Part shown: positions 1 to 10,945 of the stretch, in pieces
Layout of the letters: every line of letters begins with the position of its first letter
Numbering within the stretch: position 1 is the stretch's first letter
Source: Ziziphus jujuba
Lineage: Eukaryota; Streptophyta; Magnoliopsida; Rosales; Rhamnaceae
Length of the DNA stretch: 64,000 nucleotides
NCBI RefSeq assembly: GCF_031755915.1
Contig: NC_083387.1
Location: forward strand, 10,871,001 to 10,935,000
Direction of reading: 5' to 3'
The notes under the pieces: generated by a model
Seen by the model: the letters and a program-made list of their open reading frames with translations, nothing else
What the model was told of the DNA's origin: nothing
Database searches by the model: none
Made by a program: the position numbers and the translations under genes

Positions 1-1660
1 TGGAGTTCAATTCATTGTCTGAATGCCACCCACTAGCTTGTGCACTAGATCCAACATCCTCAGGCTCATGATTTTTATATTTGTAACCTTCATCATTGTC
101 AGACAAACTATTTGCTGTTTCTGCTGTATCTTGCCTAGAAATGTGTTTGCTTATCTCTTCTGCATTCCAGGAGATGTTGCGGGAAGAAACTGAAGACATA
201 GTTTCATCAGTGGGTGAAGGTGAACCTACAACTTTTCGCATCAAACCATCTGACACCCCTTTAAACTGGCGTACAATATCATCCATGGCATCATCGACAT
301 TAACTGTTTGAATTAGATGCAAAACAACAAAGCATTCCAAAAAATAAAAAAATGAGAGACAGATAAGAAGCAGACAAATGAAAAAGGAGCACATCACGTG
401 ACAAAACTGACAAATACAAAAATTAAAGAAAAACACTTGGCAAGAGCACTTCTGGCTATCAGTTCTCCTAGATCTATTCTCCATTCAATTGTACACCTAC
501 AGTTTTCTCTTTATTTCAGGAGTTAATAAATTAGTTATGCAGGGGACCTTCTTGTAGTCGAGCTGTGCGATCAGACATGCATTTCCTTTCTCCTTAAGAA
601 GATTTTTTTTTTTTCCCCCTTCTTTTTTTAATTTAAATTATAAATAAAAAAAAACAAAAAAAAAACACACACACATACACATAGAAAACCACATCTTATA
701 ACTATTGATGATGGTAAAATAAATCAGGACAACTTCTCAAATTATTTTTACTTTTTATATAAATCAGGATGACTTCTTCTCAAATTATTTTTACTTTTTT
801 ATTTTTATCAACATATTATCAACCTGATAACTGCTATGTGCTATCTTTTTCCTTTTTGCATTATCTCATATTCTTAGAACAATCACTACTTGCAATCTTA
901 TCTGCCAGAAAGCAACTTTCTTGTTCTGTCAATAATTGTTTCCTCTCCTATTTAATTCCCACATATTGACAAGTGACATCTCCAGTTCAAATAATTTAAG
1001 GAAAATTTAACATGTGTTGAAAGAATTGTTAGAAACTCTCATCAACCACTGGGGAATGACAATGAGGTTTCATCAACTTAAGGAAAATTTGCATTACAAA
1101 CTATATTATTGCCATAAGCTGTTACATTAAATTCAGTAGCTCACAAATCACTTGAGTATTAAACGTGTTTGTGCATACATGGTAAGATCCAAAGATATGA
1201 ACACACGAAATAAAAACCTCAAAAAAAAAAAAAAAAAAAAAATTTCACCTGCTAAAGTTCTCATCACTGAGGGAGATTTTCCAAAAGAGTAATTCTGCAA
1301 AAGAGAAAGATGATACATGTATATTATTATCAACACAATGATTTTCAGCTTCCACACACACACACACACACACAAAGAAAAAAATGCATAAAATATAAGA
1401 ATGGGGGACAGAAAGCATGGAAAAATGAGGCCAAATGGCTGTATGCATGCAAGTCCTTCAGTGTAATGATCAAAGCACGATTAAACACCCTTCTAGTTTA
1501 GATGAGCACGTGAAAGAGCGGGAGCTATGGCAATCTTTACAACAAACTACATCTTCCCACCTTTTATATATGAAGTTTCTATTAGGCCCATTTGGTTCTG
1601 AGTCTCTGAAATAACTAAAGAAAGGCTGTAGATATGAAAAATATAATCGGGAAACAATGC

Positions 1661-1711
<51 letters not shown>

Positions 1712-4700
1712 CAAGGCACACCAACTAAATTGAAAAGAAACAAAAATTGAACTAATATTTTACAAAAGATTTCACAAAGCAACCCTGTACATTACTGAGC
1801 AAAAGAATGAATTCATAGGTCGAAATGAATTCTGTATGGCAGAACAAAGGTTACATAAGACTGGATGGGACAAAACTACCAAGTACTGATTCTAGAAGAA
1901 AAGGGGATAGGTCTGAAATTTCAAGGTTTTTGGGCTTATTATAAAGCTTTTTCGGCTTTTAGTAAATGTAACTGATTCCTTTTTTCTTTCTAGAAAAACT
2001 CTCAATTCAATTGAAGGCCAAGGCACTAATGAAAACAAATCTAAAATTTCTAAACTTATTCCATCTAATGTCAACCTCTAAAGAGAAGCAATCTGCCTAG
2101 ATAACTTTTTTATTTCTCTTTTGTGCATGCAATCATAAAATCCTCACTTTCTCTGGCTTCTTAACTTCTTTCTCATTTTTGCATCGAGAATATAAAATCT
2201 GCACTCCTCTTTTGAAGATAAAGGTAAGTTTCGCACTTCTACCTCAAAACTAACTAAATCTATCTCTAGCATCTCTGTTAAATATTTACTGATATATATT
2301 ACCCCAAAAAAAAAAAAAGTTAGTGACGTCTTGAACAAAGGAAACAGATCCTACATAAGAATAATTTCATTTGTGTTTGTTTTTATATAAGCTCTGCACT
2401 AAAAGTCCATGCTAAGAATATATATATATATATATACCTTTGACGAAACACTTAAAAAATCCCACACTTCATGCTGTTCGGCAACATTAGCTATTGACAA
2501 TAGATCCTGAAAAAAGAGAACAAAAAATTTAGAGCAGCAAGGAAAGAGATGATGAAAATACAAGGTCGAGGAATGCTATCATACTTGGAGATATTTATCA
2601 AGCTGAATGCATCGCTGATGAACGAACGCATCCTCTGTACTTGAGGAAAATATCCTTTTGGGGGGCAAATGTAATGTATAATTAGGAATATCTTTAAGAT
2701 GCCTATGTAATCGTTCAAAATTCCTGTATCTGTGGACCAAACAGGAACAAAAAGAAGAAAGAGAATAATAGCTTAGTGATTCTGATCTGGAAACTTCAGG
2801 ACCTGTCCTATTTATGATAGAGAGAAGGAAAATACAAGTGAACTCCTAATTTCCATTTTACCAGTAAGTCCTACAAATATTCTTTCAAAAAAAATAAATA
2901 AGTAAAGCCCTATAAATATAATTTCTTTTAGAGGATATGTTTATTCCTTTCATTTAATACATTTGCACTCTAATCTCCTTATCTCCCACGCCATTTTTTA
3001 GGATTTCTTTGTGCTTTTCAATTGATTTTGACATTAAATAAAGAACGCCTATATGTGATGTTGATCTAAGTAAACATTTCAACCATAGAAAAATGGATTT
3101 TTATTTTACTTTTGTCGGTTTAATTGAATTTCTGTTGAGGATGCCTAATCTAGTCTCAACAGATTTGTGTTTTTAGGTGTGCACGTCAATTTCCATAAAA
3201 AGATGGCATGCCAACAATTTTTATTCGTCAATATTTTTGTTTTGACAAACAATTCATTCTCATTTTTCACACTTATCAACTTTTACATCAATTGAATCAG
3301 CAATGTATTTTTTTTTTATTGGTTGAGTATTTAATGTATATAGACATTTGTATAACACAAGAAGCTGGACTTTTCTGGAAAAGAAATGATGTTGACATAA
3401 CAGAAATATAATCAAATAAATGACTAATAAATATATAATGCAGACGAGAAGAACACCTTCTTTTCACAAACCAAGTTCTGCTATCTGCATCTGTCACTGC
3501 GATTGAATAAACTGCAAAAGATTTTGAACCAAGTTTCTCAAAGTATGCTCCCATAACCTGTTGAGATGTAGTACACAAAGAACATATTCAGTGTGAAAGA
3601 AACTAAAGACAAATATAAAATTTGGCACTCAAGAAGCTCTGAACTTGCATTCTAAGAATTTCCTTGTCAGCCTATTTTTTTCCAAAGTTGTATATCTAAT
3701 CATAATTTTCACCAGAAAGAATGCTCACCCGGCACCTCAGCTTGGGAAGATGTTGTCCCACACTGTGGATGACTATGTCTGAGGCACTCTTACCGTAAAA
3801 CTGTTCTCTATGCCTGCCATAATCAGGCCTGTAGAACTCAGAAATGATTGGCCCTCCGCAATCTGTAAATGTCGCTTTTGTATCAGGTTCTACTTTCAAA
3901 GCAGATGTGCTACTGGATCTCTTAATCCTGCTCTTATTTACATTGGCACTCAAATTGCTATTGTCCGCTAATTTATCAACAGCATGCCCTCCCTCAACAT
4001 AAGACTCCTCTTTAGGATTCTGAAAGCACTGTGTTTCCTTCCTCAGATTTCCAGTAGGAACAGCATTAATATATCCAGAAAATTTTACATTAGATTCCTG
4101 AGCTCCTTTTGTCATAGCTTTCTTCTCTTTCTTTTTATAGTTTCTTCCTTTGGTCCACATGTTTTCAAGATTTTCAGGAGTAAGAACTTCAGTTCTCCTC
4201 TGGGTTGCAGCATCCAGCATTCGCCCCCAGTCAGCAGGACATGGCTGCAAAGGCTCTTCCTGTGATTTGATATAATTTGAGGATGTCATAATCCGATCAT
4301 CAGTTTTTGCTAATGTCATGTCAGTTGCTTGACTTAAGGACGAATACTTCCTTTTCGCAGAATCATGATCATGTACTTCCCTAGCACTTGACCGATCACC
4401 ACCTACCTCTTTCGTGCTATAATCTTTAATGGCAAGCAAAACATACTCAATCAACTCATTGATACACCTGATATCAGAGAAATAACAAATCAGGATGGTT
4501 ACATGCTGTAATGAATGGGAAATGGCCAAAAGGCATATAAAAATTTGTTGCATCCTGTCAAAAGCAAGAAAATTTAATAACAAATATAAGATGTTTCATG
4601 CACATTCACCCACCAGCATGTTCAGATTAAAGCTCTAAATCATGATAACCAAATTCAAGACATAGTAACTATAGATTATTAAACAAAACTAGAATTCCAA

Positions 4701-7254
4701 CTTTCTTATGGCAAGGAATGTCTTAAAATCCTGATCTGGTCAACATAAAATTCACTAGGAACCTCAACATTTAGAAAATCCCATGTGATGGACCAGTTAA
4801 CAAAGGAAGCCACTAAACCTAATAGATCATCCGGCAATTTATAAGTTAATATGCTTTACTCAATTGCCAATGTGAAGATTCTCAATTGCGGCCCCAATCC
4901 GTAGTCCACTAGGGAGACCTTAGCAGTTAACATCACTATGCATAATAATATTCAAAAATGAATGTAGCTTAAAGAAATTATCTTCTACACGACCTCCAAA
5001 AAAAGTTAGCTGTTAGCAAAATGCCTGCTTTAGAATGCTCTTCTTGTCCTTCCCCAACTCCAAACTAGGGTATTTATTCCACTCCCATGAGAAACCAGAT
5101 TAGGAAAATTTCCATGATACTGAAATAGCTTCAATGAAACAGGCAAACTCCTGTGATACAATAGCTCCTCCCCTTTTTGTAATTATCAGTTAATTATTAT
5201 AACAGCTTCCCAAGTATACAAACAGTAGACTACAGTGAGAATCCAAGACGAGAAACTATTAAAACCAACATCCTATAAATTAAAGAAATAAAATAAAAAG
5301 AAAAGAAAAGAAAAGAAAAACATTAAAAACACTAGAGCATAATTCCTCCATCCATTTGCAAAGTGAGCAATGAAATAAGGTAGGAAGAGTTATATTTCAA
5401 CCAAAAGTATAGCAAACTCCATTTTGCCCACAAACACCATGCAAGCACGATGAAGCAGCTGCACAACTAGGATTTTCTTATGGGGAAATGACAATTTTCT
5501 ATGGAGGATTATTGATTAGGAAAATGCTATCTATTTCATGGGCAGTTTGTTCCTCAGCAGGTGGATTCTTTGTCCGCCACATCTATCTTATTTAGCAACA
5601 TATCAAAGGATAAAAAATGAAATGCTTTTTTTAGTTATACAGATTTTTCAAGAAGAATTAAAGATTTCCACACAAGCACAGTTACAAAGCAAAAGGATTG
5701 AAGACATACCCAGGGCTTGCCAAATTCATAAGAGGTTGGATTACCAAGCATGTCAAAAGTTCTCGGGCAATAGATCGAATCACAGGACATTGAGCTTCTC
5801 TTGGTCTTAGCACCAAAGTCAAGACTCCAGCCATTAGTCTCTGAAGAACCTGTAAGGAGAGATAAAGAATTAACAGTAATGGAAGGGATAAGACCAAAAG
5901 TAAAATGAACTTCCATCAGAACACTCCACCCACACCTTGTACTCACTCTCTGGTGATATCAATGCAGGATGAAGCTCCTTAGAAGCCATTAAATGATGTT
6001 TTAACCTTTCATCTCTCTCCTCTGAGGACAATGTTCCCATTACATCGACACCTATAATAGCTTGGTTTCTTCGAAAAAGGTCCAAATGGTCCCCTACTAA
6101 ATCAATTATATCCCTGTAACATTAGACAGATATTGATGGTAAAAATAATTTTGTAATCACTTGCAACTGCCTAAAACTTCAAGTTTCAACAAGAGAAACC
6201 AGGTACCTTGTAAGCAAGTCAACAAGGTTTATGTTCTTAACCCTTCCTGATATTTCACCTAGAGCATCCATAATTACTGCACGTATTTGCTCAGGAAATT
6301 CCCTGTCCGGTGTTATATCAGAATACCACAAATCTACCACGAAATCCTTCAAAATTATGTCAATGAAATCAGTTATTGCATCCTCTACAATTGGAGAATC
6401 AATTTTCCTTTTCCATTTTGTCGGGGCAGGTGCAGTAGAAAGTCGTGAGTCATTTACAGACAACTGTTTCTTCTCCAAATGAGATAAATAGGTTTGTCTC
6501 CAAACTGGTCTAACTTTCCGGTGAAAGTCCACTTCATTGAAAAGAATGCGCAATCCACAAACAAAAAGAATTGATATGGGTAGATTCATCCACATTGACT
6601 TACTCGTATCTGCAATGTACAATAAATTAGAAACAGAAAGATAAAATGCTAAAAGTGATAGTCAAACAGCCCATTTAAATTTTATTAGCCATTCTCAATA
6701 AAGCAAAGCATCAAAAACAAATTACCCTTAACATTTGAACTTTGATTATGAAGTGAAATATTTAGGATCCCTTTCTGATAAAATCTAGTTTAGAGTAAGC
6801 CTAAAGCTTAGCTAAGTTTTTTTTCCACATTTGAACTCAATAGTTTATTTTTTTCTCTGTACAATATTCTCCTTTAAATTCCAGCTATTTTGGTGGATGG
6901 TTCACTCCTTTTTTTTTTTTTTTTTCCCCAGAAACAATTTTATTTTTGGACATAATTTTCAGAAACAAGTAGTTAATAGATAAATTAACACGAATTAGTT
7001 TCATAAAAAAGCAAAAAGCAAAGAAGCATTCGTTACTTCAAACACCAAAAAATAATAATAATAATAATAAAATAAAAAAGGGAAAAAAAAAAAGGAACAG
7101 AAATCATTATAGAACCCAACAAACAAATTCTCAATTCACAGAGAAAGTACTTACGTGTAAGAAAATACGAAATGGCGAATACACACAGAGCCCACCAAAG
7201 GGTTCGAAGCTTAGCCTCATCGATCAGATCTTGTATGGTTTCCATAGCCTTCAT
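1..7254 (-). CDS. Sorting nexin with PXA and PX domains (3' partial)
   Basis: A PXA-PX sorting nexin, a family of membrane-anchored proteins that bind phosphoinositides and act in endosomal or vacuolar trafficking. Ten exons join in frame: 7155-7254, 6207-6609, 5936-6113, 5710-5849, 3729-4467, 3457-3557, 2585-2729, 2438-2506, 1249-1294 and 1-303, giving about 741 residues before the window edge. The ATG at 7252-7254 begins MKAMETIQDLIDEAKLRTLW. A hydrophobic N-terminus (WWALCVFAISYFLT, then MNLPISILFVCGLRI) is followed by the PXA domain (exons 2-4), a polar linker in the large fifth exon, and a PX domain across exons 5-8. Its phosphoinositide-pocket motifs are visible: RRYRNFERL, the PPKR loop and the following R-x-I-x-L-x-x-Y-L. 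The nexin C-terminal domain should lie beyond position 1. Splice phases all agree and I see no break. The closest relative I recall is Arabidopsis At2g15900. Confidence 0.95.
1664..1706. repeat. (GA)n microsatellite in a nexin intron
   Basis: About 21 GA dinucleotides, inside the intron between the 46-nt exon (1249-1294) and the exon at 2438-2506. A (CA)n tract at about 1352-1374 lies in the same intron. Both are ordinary length-variable simple repeats. Confidence 0.95.
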
Positions 7255-9040
7255 TTTTTTTTTTTTTCCCTCCTTTTTCCTCTCCTCTCCAATTCACCAA
7301 TTGAATCGAATTCCTAAGCCAAACCGAGCTACGGCGAATTGAAATTCCAAGTCAATTGGGATACAACCTCGAATCTTCAACATGAAGCCACGATCAGGAC
7401 CAAAAAAAACCCTGATCCTGTTAGGGTTTCGTTTTTGCTTTGGAGATATAGAGCTGGCGAGCAATCGAATTTTCCAACCAAACCAACAGCGTACGAGAAC
7501 GAGAAAGAGAAATAGAAAAAAAGTGTTTGGATGTTTTCATGTGATGTGAGAAAAATATTCAGGTAAAGCATATAGCAGCTAATTTGCTATTCAGACCATT
7601 TATTATATTTGTTTTCGTTTTTTAAAAACCTTTTTTTTTTATTATTAAAATTTATTTTGTCCGAGTTACAATAGAGAAGGCAGAGAACACGTGGGAAAGG
7701 AAAGGCAAAATCGTCGTTGCTCTCCTGGAGTTTGTGTTTTGTACCACGTCAGCGTATTTTTTTGGACTATGGGAAATATATTTAAAATTTGAAAATGTTT
7801 TATTTATTATTATTATACTTTTTTCTTTTTTCTTTTTTTTTCATTTCCCTGTCACAACAGCAAATAACTACTAAAATAACGGTCGGTTTGAATGTTTTTT
7901 TTTTTTTTTGTACAAAATTTTTTTTTGTTAAAATACTTTTTTCTAATAAGAATTTATCTGATAAACACTAATTATCTTAAAATATATTCATAAAAATATT
8001 TTATATTTATATCCTCTTGAAAAAAAATACATTGAACGATGATTAGAATGCTAGGATCCTGGTTGAAAATACAATAATATTTATAATATTTTTTTATTGA
8101 TAAAAACAAAAAGAGATATTAATCTTCATCATACTACTAATAAAAAGGATTTTGTTCAAAAACAATGAGTTTTAACCAATAAAAGAAAACCAATTTGAAT
8201 ATGTTTCAATCACTATTGAGGGAATCCAAAAATATTGATATATGATTTTATTATGTGGTAGGGAAACACAAATAATTGTGTAATATTACATTATTAAAAA
8301 AAAAAAAAAAAACATTGACCAGAATCTACAACAATGATGTTGCATGCGACATGTGGACCGTAGTTGGGCTCAAGTACATAATATACAATATAATATTAAA
8401 TTATGGTCTAACAGGCATGATGAGGTTCCCACGTGGCCAACGTTGGATGATTTATTTTATCCAAATAAAGACGGTTTCGTCCAGTTCATAACTTGGAAGG
8501 AATGAATCTTGAAAATGGTGCTTGTTAGTGGGAAGAAATCACCTGAATTTTGTTGTTGTGGCTGGACTGGTTTATTAGACATAACATAGGGGAATTTGGT
8601 CCAATATTCTTGTAGGGTCGAGTTTCATGAATTTTACCTTTTCAATTTATTTATTTTTTTATTTACCCTTTAATATTTTTTATAATCTTCAAACAAAAAA
8701 CAATTACTTACATATCCTCTTATTTTTAAAACCAAACAAAAATCAACTATTCCTTTTCTAAACGTCTTTACACTTTCATACAAATACAAAAATACAAAAA
8801 AAGCAAACAAACGGCTTTATACACGAACACACAAATACAAACAACCAAACCGAAGCTGTCGTGGAAAAGCCAAACATTAGGATCTCATCTCAGCACAGGG
8901 AATAAGGTAATTGGTTGAATCTTTTTCTTTATTTGTTGCCGTGGGATCGGTGTGGGTTGTTTTTGTGTGGATTTGGCTTTATGTTTATTTCTTTCGTTGC
9001 CGTGGAGTGGGTTTTTATTTATAATTTTTGTGTTTATATT
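7255..9040. other. Nexin 5' flank and AT-rich spacer, no gene seen
   Basis: The first part would carry the 5' UTR and promoter of the nexin gene. The rest is AT-rich with many A and T runs. I see no exon-like stretch and no recognisable transposon ends. Another CACGTG lies at about 8431 and may be chance. Confidence 0.6.
7688..7751. promoter_or_regulatory. G-box and ACGT-core elements upstream of the nexin gene
   Basis: A palindromic CACGTG G-box (7688-7693) and a CACGTCA element (7745-7751) lie 430-500 bp upstream of the nexin ATG on the divergent side. ACGT cores are bound by plant bZIP/bHLH factors. Position fits a distal promoter, but function is inferred from the motif alone. Confidence 0.4.
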
Positions 9041-9340
9041 TTTTGAAGATTTAGGATAGATTGATATTGGGCATTAGTAGGAAATGAAAAGAGGAAAAAA
9101 ATGGGACCGGTTTGGCTTTGATCAGTGGCCGGAGGTGGAAGAAATAACCTGGTGAAGAATCGGGTCGGTAGTGGTTTAGGCGGGTTTATTTTTTGAAGAT
9201 TTAGGATAGATTGATATTGGGCATTAGTAGGAAATGAAGAGAGGAAAAAAATGGGACCAGTTTGGCCTTGATCGGTGGCCGGAGGTGGAAGAAATAACCA
9301 GATCAAGAATCGGGTCGGTGCTGGTTTAGGCGGGTTCGGG
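9041..9340. repeat. 150-bp tandem duplication, two copies
   Basis: The sequence beginning TTTTGAAGATTTAGGATAGA at 9041 starts again at 9191, exactly 150 bp later, and the copies differ by only a few bases. Both contain GGTGGCCGGAGGTGGAAG and a GGGTCGGT block. The open frame across both copies on the minus strand is a by-product of the duplication. The near-identity indicates a recent event. Confidence 0.9.
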
Positions 9341-9370
9341 TCGACCCGGACAAGGGTTGAAGATGGATTG

Positions 9371-9416
9371 AACGACATGTCGTCTGGGATGAACGACACC
9401 CAGACGACACGTCGTT
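9371..9416. repeat. Imperfect 18-bp inverted repeat (hairpin)
   Basis: The arm AACGACATGTCGTCTGGG (9371-9388) pairs with 9399-9416 with one mismatch, leaving a 10-nt loop, and a T run follows. Each arm itself contains the palindromic AACGAC/GTCGTT core. Similar cores form hairpins upstream of the FAM114 gene at 38.86-39.0 kb. Confidence 0.85.
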
Positions 9417-9484
9417 TTTTTTTTTTTAATTTTTATAAAAAATGTTTTTTTTGGGTATAGATATATATATAGAATTGAAGATAA

Positions 9485-9489
9485 GAGAA

Positions 9490-9539
<50 letters not shown>

Positions 9540-9605
9540 TAATTAGAGAAAAAATGAGAGAAATACTTTATGATTATTTTTTTTGGGTATTTTTTGGGAA
9601 AGAAT

Positions 9606-9637
<32 letters not shown>

Positions 9638-9638
9638 A
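9485..9638. repeat. GA-rich microsatellites
   Basis: Two GA tracts, about 9485-9537 and 9605-9638, are separated by an AT-rich stretch. Further (TA)n/(GA)n tracts occur at about 9934-10018 and 10590-10640, on either side of the CCCH zinc-finger fragment. Confidence 0.9.
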
Positions 9639-9943
9639 ATTAATAGTAATTCATAAAGGAATGTAATACCGTCAAGAATTCCCTATTAGATTTTTTTCCT
9701 TGTATTCATATACAAAATAATGAAATATATTATGAATTTTGTGTCACAAATATGTATGAAAACTAGGATGGCGTTTATTTGATCCAAAAAGCATAAAAGC
9801 ATCCTGTCTAGATAAAGGTAATATGTTTTAATGGTTGTTGACTAAGACCAAAAGGACCCTTACAAGCAGCAACATCAACATACCCATCCTTTCCACAAAT
9901 TCCAACACATGTTGAAACCCTTAAATTACCATAATATATATAT

Positions 9944-10022
<79 letters not shown>

Positions 10023-10200
10023 AAAAAGAAGTGAGGTCGCCGACTACTAGAACACTGCACTTTGTTCTACAAATAAATAGAAAAGAAAAAATGCTTATAC
10101 ATGTCAAAACTCTCCAATGGGGAATAAACTGTACAGTATCAAAGTGCTCTTCCTCTGCTGGCTGATGCTATTGCTATGGATATGTTAAAACTAAAACCTC

Positions 10201-10516
10201 TCAAGTGTGCATATAATCACAAGAAGCACCCTTCTTGCAATGACCACTCTCATGATACTTGCAAACTCTCTGTCCCTTAAACGGAGGCCTTGAAGAACCT
10301 CCCCCTCCCCTTCCCCCTCCATTACCAAACGATGACTGCCTGTTCCAAGGTTTATTACCCCCACCATAACCAGAATCCCCACCGTGAGATCCTCTATCCC
10401 TCTTATTTGAGTATCTATCTGCATTATGATTCCGTTCGCTTCCCCATTTCCCTTGGTTCCCTGTTGGTGCGCCCCAACCCGGATTTGGATTTCCTGGTGG
10501 TGGCCCTTGACCAGGA
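10201..10516 (-). pseudogene. Orphan 3' fragment of a CCCH zinc-finger gene
   Basis: Read on the minus strand, about 105 codons stay open and end at TGA (10201-10203). The product is a Gly/Asn/Arg-rich tail with GGNKPWNRQSSFGNGGG, then a CCCH finger VCKYHESGHCKKGASCDYMH (spacing C-x7-C-x5-C-x3-H). From memory this resembles the C-terminus of plant zinc-finger CCCH proteins of the type 19/44 class (SWIB/Plus-3/GYF proteins). Similarity stops abruptly near 10516: the frame has no start codon and hits a stop a few codons further upstream. No other exons are visible nearby, so I call it a captured or duplicated gene fragment. Its uninterrupted frame suggests a recent origin. A CAAG splice-acceptor-like site at the edge leaves some chance that it is a last exon. 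Confidence 0.75.
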
Positions 10517-10592
10517 GAAAAGAGAAAAATACTTTATGATTAATTAGAATTGAAGTTGAGAATTCCAGAGTTAGTACTTTCTAAAGGTATAG

Positions 10593-10643
<51 letters not shown>

Positions 10644-10945
10644 ATCGATGCATAAAATTTTAGGTACATGGTTAGCTAGAAGCAAACACGCAAACACTTT
10701 ATCCCCAAAAAAGAAAAAAATAAAAAATTAAAGAAGAAGAAGATAGAAAGATTTAGATGGCATGCACACTGCTATACATTAAATGTTCAGTAAATGTTAT
10801 GGCATGCACAATATCCTTAGGAAGAGAGCGTATGAAATTGAGGATTGCGGATATTTATACATGTATGTATACATAGTTGACAATGTTGTTAAAGGTAGAT
10901 AAAAGTTTATTAATGTTGTCAATGTACATTTGTAGGTTGTACTTT

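Noticed and set aside
5538..6482. Plus-strand frames within the nexin gene
   Set aside because: They overlap spliced minus-strand PXA exons with consistent phases.
7255..7600. Minus-strand 64-codon frame upstream of the nexin gene
   Set aside because: Lies in the probable 5' UTR; short, with no domain. A uORF is possible but not supported.
9034..9399. 121-codon minus-strand frame with an internally repeated protein
   Set aside because: Created by the 150-bp DNA duplication; proline-rich composition without a family match.
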